Shown: positions 1 through 9,791, counted from the first letter of the stretch. The stretch is 64,000 nt of DNA from Chitinophagaceae bacterium (GCA_016703625.1 JADJBP010000010.1:62001-126000), one strand, 5' to 3'. Notes: generated by a model from the letters alone, not told the origin. Numbers and translations are program-made.

Positions 1-114
1 CAGTTCTTTGTAGGCAATGCTCAACTCCGCTGCTCTTTTTTCTTTTTCTTCATTTTGAAAAAAGAGTGCTTTGTTGGCAAGGCTTAAGGGATCTTCTTCT
101 GTTATTTTATTCAT
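1..114 (-). CDS. N-terminal fragment of a PAS-type sensor histidine kinase
   Basis: The gene starts at an ATG at 114 and runs off the left edge, so only 38 residues are visible. They read MNKITEEDPLSLANKALFFQ and then NEEKEKRAAELSIAYKEL. The ANKAL-FQNEEKEKRAAEL pattern is the repeated linker motif common at the start of PAS sensor kinases of Bacteroidetes. Downstream domains are outside the window. It ends a minus-strand signalling block with the response regulators to its right and could be their kinase partner. Function is inferred from the linker only. Confidence 0.6.
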   Translation of the reverse strand, partial: MNKITEEDPLSLANKALFFQNEEKEKRAAELSIAYKEL

Positions 115-135
115 CTGCAGTTTTTAATAAAGCAT

Positions 136-621
136 TTAAATGGTCAGAATATCTTCTACGGTAAGCACAAAATTTTCCCTGGCCGGCTGTATGATATATT
201 TTACATGCCCGGTCAGCAGGTCCTGTGTAATTAATGTGAGTACATGAAAGATTATTTTTTTGAACATGGCAAATTCCGAAGGTTTTCTGATAAAATACTG
301 GGCACCGCCGTTGTACAGCAGGTTCACTACTTCCTGTTCGTATGAAGTGGAAAAGATGACCACGGGCATCGCTTTTAATTTTTCGTTTTGCTTGATCTCG
401 GCCAGGCATTCAAATCCATTTTTGCGGGGCATGTTGAGATCGAGGAAAAGTACATTCGGAAGGGGTTCTGTTTCCCGGTTGAGTAAATGCATCAGCTGTT
501 CGCCATCATGCACTGCCTTGAACTGTGTGATCACCGGCATGGCTTCCAGGGCCTCTTTAAAGAAAAGGCAATCGTCTGTATCATCATCTGCCAGCAGGAT
601 ATTGAGTTTTTTTATGTTCAT
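136..621 (-). CDS. Single-domain response regulator (Rcp1-like)
   Basis: 161-residue stand-alone receiver domain. The acidic pocket is at LADDDTDD near the N-terminus, the phospho-accepting Asp is in LFLDLNMPRKNG, and the conserved Lys is in FIRKPSEF. There is no output domain, only about 25 extra C-terminal residues. Such proteins shuttle phosphate or bind partners in phytochrome-type and hybrid-kinase pathways. The start codon overlaps the stop of the upstream regulator (ATGA), so the two are translationally coupled. It is one of four close paralogues in the first 2.4 kb. Confidence 0.85.
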   Translation of the reverse strand: MNIKKLNILLADDDTDDCLFFKEALEAMPVITQFKAVHDGEQLMHLLNRETEPLPNVLFLDLNMPRKNGFECLAEIKQNEKLKAMPVVIFSTSYEQEVVNLLYNGGAQYFIRKPSEFAMFKKIIFHVLTLITQDLLTGHVKYIIQPARENFVLTVEDILTI

Positions 622-1061
622 GCGTTTAGAATATATTTTAATTTACCGTTCGAAAATATATTTTCAGCTGCCAGGGGCAGTGCATGGTGAATGACCTGTA
701 CGAGTTGCGAAAAACTGGAAGGTTTGCGGATATAGATATCAGCCCCGGTTTTAAAAAGAATTTTTATTTTATCGGGTGCATTGGATGTAGAGAACATGAC
801 CACCGGCAGGTCTTTCAGTTTTTCGGTCTGCTTTATTTCCGCCAGACATTCGAAGCCGTTTTTGCGGGGCATATTGATGTCCAGGAAAAGTACATGAGGA
901 AGCTGGTAGATATGATCACCCAGGTACTTCATTAGTTGTTCCCCGTCATTAACGGTTGTAAGCCGGGTTGATACGGGCAATGCTTCCAGTGCTTCCCTGA
1001 AAAACTGACAATCGTCAATATCGTCATCAGCAAACAGGATATTCAGTTGTTTTAAATGCAT
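618..1061 (-). CDS. Single-domain response regulator (Rcp1-like)
   Basis: 147-residue receiver domain without output module. The acidic pocket is FADDDIDD, the phosphorylation Asp is in LFLDINMPRKNG, and the Lys is in YIRKPSSF. It is very similar to the neighbours at 136-621, 1149-1602 and 1944-2384, which points to local tandem duplication. It overlaps the downstream paralogue by four bases (ATGA), indicating one mRNA. The partner kinase is not identified. Confidence 0.85.
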   Translation of the reverse strand: MHLKQLNILFADDDIDDCQFFREALEALPVSTRLTTVNDGEQLMKYLGDHIYQLPHVLFLDINMPRKNGFECLAEIKQTEKLKDLPVVMFSTSNAPDKIKILFKTGADIYIRKPSSFSQLVQVIHHALPLAAENIFSNGKLKYILNA

Positions 1062-1148
1062 AATAAGTATTTAAATCAGGCTTTTTATTTTACAGGCCGG
1101 TACCAGATCTATGCCCTGCACTTGCTGTAATATAATTGAACAGCCGGA

Positions 1149-1602
1149 TCATGGTTTAATGGATACCCTTTTTTCCTTTACCCTCGTAAGTGCATCCTGG
1201 ATCACTGTCCTGTATTCTGCAAAATCACCGGGCTTGCGTATATATTCCTGTGCACCCATCCTGGAGAGTGTGGTTTTCAGGTTATCTTCCAATTCTATTC
1301 CCCTGGTAAAGGAAGTGGTAAACATAATAACGGTAAGTGTTTTTAACTTTTCATTTTCTTTGATCTCTGCCAGGCATTCAAACCCGGTTTTTCGGGGCAT
1401 GCTCAGGTCCAGGAAAAGCACATCAGGAAGCCGGTCTTCATTTTCCGTAAGATATTTCATCAATTCTTCGCCGTTGTTTACCGTATGGAGGGTTGTATCT
1501 ACAGGTATTTCCTGTAAGGCCTTATCAAAAAAAAATACGGTCATCCATATCATCGTCAGCAAGCAGGATTTTCAGAGGAACCTGCACTTGATTGGTGTTC
1601 AT
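1149..1602 (-). CDS. Single-domain response regulator, frameshifted near the N-terminus
   Basis: Receiver-domain paralogue. The reading frame from the ATG at 1602 gives a normal start ending LLADDDMDDRIFF. It then breaks in a run of nine A (plus strand, about 1527-1535). Removing one base joins it to the downstream frame FDKALQEIPVDTTLH, which holds LFLDLSMPRKTG and the Lys motif EYIRKPGDF. The paralogue at 1944-2384 has the same DKALQEIP segment in a continuous frame. This is probably a homopolymer sequencing error, but a true broken copy among paralogues cannot be excluded. Confidence 0.75.
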
Positions 1603-1943
1603 TGGCATCTGCTAAATATGTTCCCCAAGCTTAATAAATATAATGCAAAGATTAATCCCATTTAGCCTTGATTGTGGCATAAAGGTTTAAATAATTTGCA
1701 TAATTCACACTTGTTATAAATCTGCAAATGGTTATTGTTGGCAGGGGAGTTAGCGGGGCGAGTTGGGAGTCGGGAGTTAGGAGTCGGGAGTTGGAAAATT
1801 CGTTTAGTTAGGATGCTGTGCGTTGGTTATAGTTCAATGTTCATAGTTCATAATTCATTGGTCATTGAGACATTGGTCATTGAGACACTAAGTCATTAAG
1901 TCACTAAGTCATTAACTAAGTCATTAAGACATTGGGTCAATGA
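1603..1943. repeat. Intergenic heptamer/octamer repeats
   Basis: This 341-base gap contains no gene. From about 1749 to 1795 it carries five consecutive 7-base units of the type GAGTTGG / GAGTCGG / GAGTTAG. From about 1857 to 1935 it carries short units built on GTCATTAA and GTCATTGA. A GTGTGAATTATGCAA-like sequence on the minus strand (about 1698-1714) resembles motifs upstream of the genes at 10212 and 11049 and may belong to the promoter of the regulator at 1149-1602. Confidence 0.7.
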
Positions 1944-2384
1944 CTAACCGGCTTTTTTCATTACGGTGAGCAGTGTTTGCTCTAAAACCAGTTTTAGTTG
2001 TTCAAAGTTGCCGGTCTTACGGATATAATCCTGTGCGCCCATTCCTTCGAGTGTGTGCTTCAGGTTATTTTCCAGTTCTAATCCACGGGTAAAGGATGCC
2101 GTTAGCATAACTACAGGAAGGGCTTTCAGTTTTTCATTTTCTTTGATCTCTGCCAGGCATTCAAAACCGGTTTTATAAGGCATACTCAGGTCCAGGAAAA
2201 GTATATCGGGCAGCGGGCCTGTATTTGCATCCAGCAATTGCATGAGCCTTGCACCGTCTTTAACTATGCTGAGATTTGTTGCAATCGGAATTTCCTGTAA
2301 GGCCTTATCAAAAATGATCCGGTCTTCCCGGTCGTCATCGGCCAGCAGGATATTGATCGGATGTTGCTGTAATTTATTTTTCAT
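1944..2384 (-). CDS. Single-domain response regulator (Rcp1-like)
   Basis: 146-residue receiver domain. The acidic pocket is LADDDRED, the phospho-Asp is in LFLDLSMPYKTG, and the Lys is in DYIRKTGNF, where the usual Pro after Lys is Thr. It is the intact paralogue of the frameshifted 1149-1602 gene, sharing the segment DKALQEIP and the FTRG-LE-NLK region. It has no output domain. Repeat-rich intergenic DNA isolates it on both sides, so it is probably transcribed from its own promoter. Confidence 0.85.
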   Translation of the reverse strand: MKNKLQQHPINILLADDDREDRIIFDKALQEIPIATNLSIVKDGARLMQLLDANTGPLPDILFLDLSMPYKTGFECLAEIKENEKLKALPVVMLTASFTRGLELENNLKHTLEGMGAQDYIRKTGNFEQLKLVLEQTLLTVMKKAG

Positions 2385-2878
2385 ATGTACTTTCTAAAAA
2401 TGCCGCGGAATAATTGTATGCTTTTCCCCGGCCATCACATTACATGAATAAATTAACAGTATGCAAATTTTATTCCACAGTAAGTTTTTTTCAGTTGTAT
2501 AAAAAATGAGAAATAATTACACAATTCTTGATCGTGATCAGTTTCAGGACAGGAGTCGGAGAGTCGTTAGTCAGGGAGTCGGGAGTCGGAGGGGGCCAGT
2601 CAGGAGTCATTAGTCATTGGGTCATTAAGTCATTAAGTCATTGGGTCATTGGGTCAGTGTAGAAAAACCTATATGGTCTGTAAGTGAGGAATTGTGTGAG
2701 GCAGACCTTATAGAGTTTATGCTGGGTCTTTAGTCATTGGGTCATTAAGTCATTGGGTCATTAAGTCATTGGGTCAATAAGTCATTAAGTCATTGGGTCA
2801 TTGAATTATTGATTGGTTCCTGAAAACCTGGGTTCATAATGACTCAATGACTTAATGACTTCTTTATTGACTTGTATA
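2385..2878. repeat. Repeat-rich intergenic region (GTCATTAA/GTCATTGG octamers)
   Basis: No credible gene in this 494-base gap. The stretch 2545-2610 has GAGTCGG-type units. From about 2607 to 2660 and 2725 to 2855 it consists of many GTCATTAA / GTCATTGG units in imperfect tandem, with reverse-oriented units (AATGACTC, AATGACTT) near 2838-2860. The units are too short and irregular for CRISPR. ATTACACAAT at 2516-2525 is the reverse complement of a motif seen upstream of 10212 and 11049. Confidence 0.75.
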
Positions 2879-3313
2879 TCACATCCGGTCCATATACCAG
2901 TGCAGTTCTTTTTCGGTCTGTTTATATTGAAAGATAGCAGGGATTATTTTCAGCAGGCGTAAAAAAGCGGTCTCACTTTTTACCACATAATCAATTGCTT
3001 TGTGGTGCATACAGCTTACAGCGATTTCAATTTTATCCTGTGCTGAGAGTATCACTACCGGGATTTCGGGGTCGAATGCCTTTATTTTATCGAGCGTATC
3101 AATTCCGTTCATGGCATTTTTATCAACGCTGTTCAATGCATAATCCAGGATGATCACATCCGGTTTTTCGGGTAAGTGCGCAATACACAGTTCGCCGGTG
3201 GCAAATGTTACTGTTGCATAATCAGAATGTTTCAGGAATTCGATCTCCAGTTTTTTTAAATACAGGGCATCATCATCAACCAGAAAAAGCTTTATTTTTT
3301 TTTCGTTTTCCAT
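2879..3313 (-). CDS. Single-domain response regulator
   Basis: 144-residue receiver domain of a different subtype from the four to its left. The acidic pocket is LVDDDALY, the phospho-Asp is in VIILDYALNSVDKNAMNG (with an insertion after the Asp), and the Lys is in YVVKSETAF. The C-terminus adds a short helical tail and there is no DNA-binding domain. It lies 47 bases downstream of the large hybrid kinase on the same strand and may receive phosphate from its Hpt domain. Confidence 0.8.
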   Translation of the reverse strand: MENEKKIKLFLVDDDALYLKKLEIEFLKHSDYATVTFATGELCIAHLPEKPDVIILDYALNSVDKNAMNGIDTLDKIKAFDPEIPVVILSAQDKIEIAVSCMHHKAIDYVVKSETAFLRLLKIIPAIFQYKQTEKELHWYMDRM

Positions 3314-3360
3314 TTGTTATTTTTTTTACCAGGTCAAATGCATCCCGCCCGGGAATTATT

Positions 3361-6108
3361 TCAGGACCTGGTGTTTTTAAGTGTTTTATATTCTTCTTCC
3401 AGTTCTGTACAGGCCTGTGTACAGATATTTTCAACCTGCAGAACTAGGCCCTGCATTTCGGTTAACTGTTTTTTGGAACCGGTATAATCCTGGAGTTTTT
3501 TGGTCATGGCCTCAAACTCAGGTGATATACCCATGATCGAAAAGGAGGGGATCATTTTATGCGCAGCCGTATGCAGCGATTCCCAGTCTTTTTCCTGCAG
3601 GCTTTTTTTAATGGTTTCAACAAGCCCTGGTGTTTGTTCAAGGTATAGTTCGATCATTTCCATCATGAGCTTGGCGTCGCATTTGGTGATACTGACCAGG
3701 TAGGCCAGGTCGATGCATCTTAATTTTACAGCAACAGCGGTTTCAGCAGTTTCAGCCGGTGTGTTTCTTATTTCCTGCCTGTTCTTTACCAGTCCCATGA
3801 TCTTGCTGAATAATATCCTTTCATCAACTGGTTTTGCAATGTAATCGTTCATACCTACCGCCCTGCATTTTGCCAGGTCAAACGTGGTCACATCAGCGGT
3901 AAGGGCAATGATGGGTATATCTGAATGCAGGGTGTTTCGGATATATTCTGTTGCTTCAAATCCATTCATTTCGGGCATCTGCAGGTCCATTAAAACAATA
4001 TCGTATTTTTTTTCCTTTAATTTTTCTATGGCTAATTTACCATTGGCAGCAATATCCCTTTTAAAGCCAAAATCATCCAGCAGGGTTTTCATCAGCAACT
4101 GGTTGAGTGCAATATCTTCCACTACCAATACATGGATGTTCTTATTCCCTTCAAGCGCCCCCTGGCTTTCAATATCCTGGGCAGAGGCTGCATCACCGGT
4201 TGTTTTTTTGAAACTTAAAATAAAACTGAAAACAGCGCCTTTGCCGGGTTTGCTTTTTACAGTGATCGATCCGCCCTGCGATTCCACCAGTTGCTTCACA
4301 ATAGCAAGTCCCAGCCCGGTACCTCCATACAGCCTCGTGGTATCAGACGATGCCTGGTGAAAATTCTCAAAGATCTGTTCAGCAATATTTTCAGGAATGC
4401 CAATGCCGGTATCGGCTACCGTAAACCTGATCGTTACTTTTTCTTCATCAGATTCAAGCAGGGTAAGGCTTACCGTTATCTGGCCATGGGTGGTAAATTT
4501 AACAGCATTGCTCACCAGGTTTAAAATGATCTGGTGCAGGCGCACCGGGTCGCCAAGCAATATTTCCGGGATGCTGTTATCATATTCCTTAACCAGTTTT
4601 AAATTCTTTTCCTGCACTTTTGTTTCAAACAGGTGCATCATGGCCGATATGGATGATGACATCTTAAAAGGGATCTCTTCAAAGGTCATTTTCCCAGCAT
4701 CCACCTTGGCCAGGTCGAGTATATCGTTGATCAGTACGATCAGCGAATCGCCGCTGAGTTTTATGGCAGTCAGGTATTCTCTTTGTTTTGGACTTAATTC
4801 TGTGTTCAATACCACTTTGGTAAACCCAATGATGGCATTCATCGGGGTACGTATCTCATGGCTCATATTGCTCAGGAACTGCTGTTTGGCCCTTACGGCA
4901 TCTTCGGCGATAAGCGTTGAGGCTTCTGCTTTACGTTTTTCTTCCTCAGCCAGTGATGTGGCCAGCTCGGCAAATACGATGGCTTCTGTAAGTTCTGTGG
5001 ATATCCTTTTTTGTTCGGTTACATCCCTGGCCACCAATACCACACCCAGTATGTTGCCATGCCCGTCTTTGTATACCGAGCCATTTAAAAAGACATCCGT
5101 AAGCTTGCCATTGGTATGGCGCATTACGAGCGGGGAGTTTACCACATATCCTTCTTTAAATACCTGTTCGTAAACTTCCCGGGCTTTGCGGGGTTCGGTA
5201 AAATAATCGAAGAAGTCGCTGCCGGTAAGTTTTTCCTGTGAAAGGCCCGTAAAATCAATGGTGGCCTGGTTCATATCCGTGATCTTTCCTTCGGGGTTTA
5301 TGGTCACCAGGGGATCTAAACTGGCCTCAATGAGGCTGCGGGAATATTCGGTCAGTAATTTTTCCCGCGTAATAAATAATTCCTGGTGCTTTTGTTTCAA
5401 TTCAGTATTTGCTTCCTGTAATTCGGCAGTTCTTTTTTCAACGGCTTTCTCCAGTTCTTCTTTTTGCCTGCGCTGTTCTTCTATTTCAGTTTTTGAACCT
5501 ACCCACATTTTTATTTTGCCATCATCATCTTTTATGGCAACGGCCCGGGTAAGGTGCCATAAAAACTTACCGTCTTTACGCAATAACCTGTTCTCAGTTT
5601 CATATGGTTTCCCGGTACGCACAGATTCTTCCCAAATCTTTTCATTTTTTTTCCAGTCATCCGGGTGAATCACCTTTTTCCAGTTTTTGCCCTTTAATTC
5701 ATCGAATGTTTTCCCGGTATAATCAAGCATGGTCTGGTTAAAATAGGTTTTATTGCCTTCCGCATCAGAGGTCCAAACTTTTTGCGGCATCAACTCAGCC
5801 ACCTGCCTGAATTGTTTTTCGCTTTCTTCAATTCTTTTTTGAAGTATTACCTCGGTGGTTACCTCATACGCAATAATGGTAACACCCGAAATAACTCCAT
5901 TTGTTTCCAGGTAGGGCTGGTAAGCAAAATTAAAATACACATCTTCCAGCCTGCCATTTCGTTTTATCGGTACAAGCAGTTCATAACCATGGTAAGGTTC
6001 GCCCGTTGTAAATACTTTATCCAGTAAACCGGGTACCACACCGCCGGAAAGCTCGGGTAAAACCTTAATGAGGGGTTTGCCTTCAATATTATTTCCTTTA
6101 CCCCATAT
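3361..6108 (-). CDS. Hybrid histidine kinase: PAS-HisKA-HATPase-REC-Hpt (C-terminal part of a CheR hybrid)
   Basis: This is the C-terminal portion of a multi-domain sensor. It has PAS/PAC units, a coiled coil, a HisKA box at FLSNMSHEIRTPMNAIIGF, a HATPase with the GTGLGLAIVKQL lid region, a receiver (LVVEDIALNQ; Asp in DIVLMDLQMPEMNG), and a C-terminal Hpt domain with the phosphotransfer His in LHTAAHKMIPSF. The PAS domain upstream of the first ATG (6039) continues in frame to about 6108. There a run of six T (plus strand 6108-6113) lacks one base, and adding it fuses this frame with the CheR-PAS gene to the right. The intact product would exceed 1600 residues. The output probably goes to single-domain regulators nearby. 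Confidence 0.85.
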   Translation of the reverse strand: MWGKGNNIEGKPLIKVLPELSGGVVPGLLDKVFTTGEPYHGYELLVPIKRNGRLEDVYFNFAYQPYLETNGVISGVTIIAYEVTTEVILQKRIEESEKQFRQVAELMPQKVWTSDAEGNKTYFNQTMLDYTGKTFDELKGKNWKKVIHPDDWKKNEKIWEESVRTGKPYETENRLLRKDGKFLWHLTRAVAIKDDDGKIKMWVGSKTEIEEQRRQKEELEKAVEKRTAELQEANTELKQKHQELFITREKLLTEYSRSLIEASLDPLVTINPEGKITDMNQATIDFTGLSQEKLTGSDFFDYFTEPRKAREVYEQVFKEGYVVNSPLVMRHTNGKLTDVFLNGSVYKDGHGNILGVVLVARDVTEQKRISTELTEAIVFAELATSLAEEEKRKAEASTLIAEDAVRAKQQFLSNMSHEIRTPMNAIIGFTKVVLNTELSPKQREYLTAIKLSGDSLIVLINDILDLAKVDAGKMTFEEIPFKMSSSISAMMHLFETKVQEKNLKLVKEYDNSIPEILLGDPVRLHQIILNLVSNAVKFTTHGQITVSLTLLESDEEKVTIRFTVADTGIGIPENIAEQIFENFHQASSDTTRLYGGTGLGLAIVKQLVESQGGSITVKSKPGKGAVFSFILSFKKTTGDAASAQDIESQGALEGNKNIHVLVVEDIALNQLLMKTLLDDFGFKRDIAANGKLAIEKLKEKKYDIVLMDLQMPEMNGFEATEYIRNTLHSDIPIIALTADVTTFDLAKCRAVGMNDYIAKPVDERILFSKIMGLVKNRQEIRNTPAETAETAVAVKLRCIDLAYLVSITKCDAKLMMEMIELYLEQTPGLVETIKKSLQEKDWESLHTAAHKMIPSFSIMGISPEFEAMTKKLQDYTGSKKQLTEMQGLVLQVENICTQACTELEEEYKTLKNTRS

Positions 6109-8198
6109 TTTTTGATACTGTCATTGGCAAGGGTGATCACCATGTCTTTACCCTTTAGTACGGCAAAGGCAAAAGGAGATTGCATGAACATCATGCTGTA
6201 CCGTTGTTCACTTTCTTCAATTTTCTTACGGGCGTTCACTTTATCGGTAATATCTTCTATCGACAGGAGGATCAGTTTCTCCGAACTGTTTTTGTTGATC
6301 ACCTCGCGTGCATTCAGCAGCATTACCCGCTCACCAATATGTGAAAAAGTATGCGTTACCTCAAAATCCTTGAACATGGTCTTTTCAGGTAGTATCTTTT
6401 CAAGCAGTGTCCGCAGTTCAGGGATATCCCATTGTTTATTTCCCAGGTCATAAATTAAAACTTCCTCTGTTTCTTTTTCATTTACGCGGAATGTTTTATA
6501 AAAGGAATTGTTTGCAGTTTTAATGCGGAGTTTTTTATCGAGTACCAGCAGGGGTTCATGAATGTTGGCGATGATGGCTTCTGCGTAATCCCTTGCGGCG
6601 GTAACCTGTTCATTTAAACTGATCATTTCCTGGTTTACCACGGTCAGTTCTTCATTGGTGCTTTGCAGTTCTTCTTTACCGGTCTCCAGTTCTTCATTCA
6701 GGCTTTGCAGTTCTTCACTGCCGCTCAGCAATTCTTCATTGGCACTTTGCAGTTCTTCGTTGGACGCTTCCTGGTCTTCGGTGATGCTGCGCATATCTTC
6801 CCGGCTTTGTGCCAGTTCTTTTTCCAATTGCTCTATGCGGGCAAGGTGGGCCGTGAGTTGTGAGTCGCGAGTCGTGAGTTTGGAACCTTTCTTATTTGTT
6901 GTTTTAAGGCTTATATCTTTTATCTCACGGCCAACGTTTTCATGAAACAGTACTAAATAATGCGGCTCAATGGTTTCGGGTAACAGTAAGGCTTCAATAC
7001 TGATATTCCTCAGGGCGCCATTCACATCAATAGGAATATTGTCTTTTATAACCGGCTTACCCTGTTTTTTTTGCTTTATGTAAATGTTTCGTAACTCAAA
7101 AGCCAGGCCTTCTTTAGCCATTTTTAATAAATTATGGCTTGGCTTGCCCGGCGATTGCTGCAAATAATTTGCCGTATTGCCCCTGAAATGAACAATGTCC
7201 ATCAGCTCATTTACAACCACACCTGCAGGGGTGTATTTGCGGAGCATGATGTCATCCGCTGTTTTTTGAAAATCGGTACGGATGTGTTCGGTGCCTGGGC
7301 CGGAATTGGTCTGGCTGAAGGTTTGTTCACTCCGCTGGCTGGCCACGTGCATGAATTTACCGGGTACATCTTTGCGTGAAAATAGTTTATCGTTTTTTAC
7401 TGCAGAAGTAAACAGGTCGGGCACACCGCTGCTGGTTTCAGATTTACCAAGCAGTAAAAAACCTTTTGGGTTAAGTGCATAATGAAAAGTGGTGAGCGCC
7501 TTTTTTTGCAGGTAAGGTTCCATATAGATCAGCACATTGCGGCAGCTGATCAGGTCCATTTTGCCAAAGGGCGGGTCCTTTAAAAAATTGTGCTGGGCAA
7601 AAACACACATCTCCCTGATGTTTTTATTCACCTGGTAACTGCCATTGACCTTTGTAAAAAATTCCTGCAGGCGTTGTTCCGATACGTTATTCAATTCGGC
7701 TTTGGTATAAATACCCTGCCGGGCTTTGGTAATCGCGGGTTCGCTCAGGTCAGTAGAAAAGATCTGCACGTTGCGCATGCTTTCCCCTAAAAACTCTTTC
7801 AGGCAAATGGCAATGGAATAAGCCTCTTCGCCTGTGCTGCAACCGGCCACCCATATGCGTATGGGGTCACCGGCAGCTTTATTCTTTACCAGGAAGGGGA
7901 AAACGATTCCGCATAAGTTATCATAACTTTTTTGATCGCGGAAAAAGGAGGTTACCGGGATCAACAGGTCCTGGTATAATACATCCTGTTCTGTTTTATT
8001 TTCCCGTAAATATTTCAGGTATTCTGCCGGTTCTTCACTTTTATTAATGGCCATCCTGCGGAGTATCCTTCTGCGGATGGTGGTTTGTTTGTAATAGGTA
8101 AAATCGGTTCCCTTGCGTAACCGGAGTAAGGAAAGGATCTGTTTAAACACATCCTCATCGGGCATAGGAAGATTCATCAGCATTATGACTGTTTCCAT
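6108..8198 (-). CDS. CheR-type methyltransferase with coiled coil and PAS (N-terminal part of hybrid sensor)
   Basis: It begins at the ATG at 8198. Residues about 10-270 are a CheR methyltransferase: RRRILRRMAI N-terminal helix, SAM-binding WVAGCSTGEEAYSIA, and DLISCRNVLIYM. A long coiled coil with repeated ASNEELQSANEELL-type heptads follows, then PAS domains. The frame degenerates after about 6108 and should continue into the hybrid kinase. The 44-base overlap with CheB suggests either translational coupling or a further indel splitting one CheB-CheR-kinase protein, an architecture common in Bacteroidetes. A GAGTCG repeat sits in frame inside the coding sequence at 6853-6882. No other chemotaxis genes are visible, so motility control is not implied. 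Confidence 0.85.
6853..6882. repeat. GAGTCG-type heptamer repeat inside the CheR-PAS coding region
   Basis: The plus strand reads GTGAGTTGTGAGTCGCGAGT followed by CGTGAGTTTG. These are the same 7-base-type units found intergenically near 1750 and 2550. On the coding strand the insert is in frame and encodes about ten residues (KLTTRDSQLTA) between the CheR domain and its coiled coil, a linker that would tolerate insertion. Confidence 0.65.
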
Positions 8199-8823
8199 TA
8201 ATGATCCGGGTTACTTCAAGCAATTTTTCCGGTATTTTTTCGGGAGATAGTATAAAATCAACCACGCCGGCCTGTGCTGCACTATGGGGCATACCTTCAT
8301 AGGCTGCGGAAGCTTCGTCCTGTGCAAAAGTAATGCCGCCATGGTCTTTAATGGCTTTTAATCCCAGTGTACCATCCGTGGCAGTGCCCGATAATACCAC
8401 ACCGATGGCATGTGATTGATGCACTTCTGCCAGTGAAGTAAAAAAAAGGTCAATGGGCAGGTTACGTTCGTTCTTGTTTTTTGCCGGGCGGGGAGTAAGT
8501 TCCAGTTTGCCATCATTGGCGATCATCATTTTATTACTGGGAATGATGTAAATATGGTCGGGTTGTACTTTTACATCATCAGCTATTTCCATCACCGGAA
8601 TGTTGGTAACCTTTTGCAGCAGTTCGGGCAGCATGCTTTCGTGCCGGGGGTCTAAATGCTGAACCAGTACATAGGCCATCCCGGAGTTTTCAGGAATCGC
8701 CTTCAACAGTTTTTTAAATGCATCAAGCCCGCCTGCTGAGGCGCCGATACCCACCACCGGGAACTGGTTTGTGGATTTGGTAAGTGTTTTATCTATTGCC
8801 GGGTTTGTTTTTTTTGCTTTCAT
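8155..8823 (-). CDS. CheB-type protein-glutamate methylesterase domain protein
   Basis: 222 residues, a stand-alone CheB catalytic domain without its usual N-terminal receiver. The catalytic triad is visible as Ser in VGIGASAGGLDA, His in LVQHLDPRHES and Asp in LSGTATDGTLG. In such hybrids the domain usually regulates kinase signalling rather than flagellar chemotaxis. The C-terminus overlaps the CheR gene start by 44 bases in another frame. In many relatives CheB and CheR are one polypeptide, so this could be the split N-terminal piece of one very large sensor. Confidence 0.9.
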   Translation of the reverse strand: MKAKKTNPAIDKTLTKSTNQFPVVGIGASAGGLDAFKKLLKAIPENSGMAYVLVQHLDPRHESMLPELLQKVTNIPVMEIADDVKVQPDHIYIIPSNKMMIANDGKLELTPRPAKNKNERNLPIDLFFTSLAEVHQSHAIGVVLSGTATDGTLGLKAIKDHGGITFAQDEASAAYEGMPHSAAQAGVVDFILSPEKIPEKLLEVTRIINGNSHNADESSYAR

Positions 8824-8865
8824 TAAAAATGATTAGAAAGTATTTTTTTTCTGCAACTGCTTTAT

Positions 8866-9495
8866 TTACAGGGTGTCTTTTATTTCAGCCGGTTCAGGGT
8901 GTTCGCCGGGCCGGATCCCGATCTCTTCGATCGGGCTTCGCCGTTTGTCTTTCATTTTTTTAAAATGCGACGGTGTGAGCCCGGTCATTTTTTTAAACTG
9001 GTTGGATAAATGGGCCACGCTGCTGTAGTTCATCTTCCAGGCAATTTCGGTAATGTTGAGTTCACCGTAAATGATGAGTTCCTTTATCCGTTCAATTTTA
9101 TGGGCAATGATGAACTGTTCAATGGTGGTACCCTGCACTTCGGAGAAGAGATTGGCCAGGTAGGTATAATCGTGGTTTAATTTTTCGCTGAGGTAATGCG
9201 AAAAATTCACTTTGATGACCTCGTCGGAGTGGTGAACCATTTCGACGATCACATTTTTTATTCTTTCGATCAGCACGGAACGTTTGTCGTCCATCAGTTC
9301 CAGCCCGGCATTGAGCAATGCCGCTTTCAGTAATTCATTCTGTTCGGCCGTGATCTTTTCCATGATCTCCACTTCGCCCAGGTCAACAACAATGAAATGC
9401 AGCCCGAGTTTCTTCAATTCTTCCTTCACCACCATTTTACAGCGGGCGCTTACCATGTATTTAATATGTAATTTCAAATATTTTTTTTTAAACAT
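8866..9495 (-). CDS. AraC-family transcriptional regulator
   Basis: The C-terminal half has the AraC double helix-turn-helix: FIIAHKIERIKELIIYGELN, then ITEIAWKMNYSSVAHLSNQF and KKMTGLTPSHFKKMK. The N-terminal 80 residues resemble the short sensor-like segment (MVSARCKMVVKEEL, HFIVVDLGEVEI) found beside CheB/CheR hybrids. I choose the ATG at 9495 over the adjacent TTG. It probably controls nearby signalling or stress genes, but no target is proven. It lies 42 bases upstream of CheB on the same strand and could be cotranscribed. Confidence 0.85.
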   Translation of the reverse strand: MFKKKYLKLHIKYMVSARCKMVVKEELKKLGLHFIVVDLGEVEIMEKITAEQNELLKAALLNAGLELMDDKRSVLIERIKNVIVEMVHHSDEVIKVNFSHYLSEKLNHDYTYLANLFSEVQGTTIEQFIIAHKIERIKELIIYGELNITEIAWKMNYSSVAHLSNQFKKMTGLTPSHFKKMKDKRRSPIEEIGIRPGEHPEPAEIKDTL

Positions 9496-9791
9496 CAATA
9501 ATCAAAATGCTGTGTCCTGTACCCGTTACTGTTACCCGGTATTTTATTAAAGTATGAGGTTCACACCTGTGCCGGAAGTAATGTTCAGCCTTATTGTTAA
9601 AGAAGTTTAAAGCAGGAAGGAGTAAGTACCGGAACAACCTGTAAAAATTGCTGCTGCCTGCAATATCTTATATCAAGTTACAAATAATACCTGATACCGG
9701 TACCGTTTAGAGCAGTTTTACCGGGTACATAACTTTTTAAAAGGATTCAGCGGCAGTATTGGATCAGTAAACACGGGCATATTCCAATCAT

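Noticed and set aside
2600..2860. CRISPR-like array
   Set aside because: Units are only 7-8 bases, contiguous and without unique spacers, and there are no cas genes.
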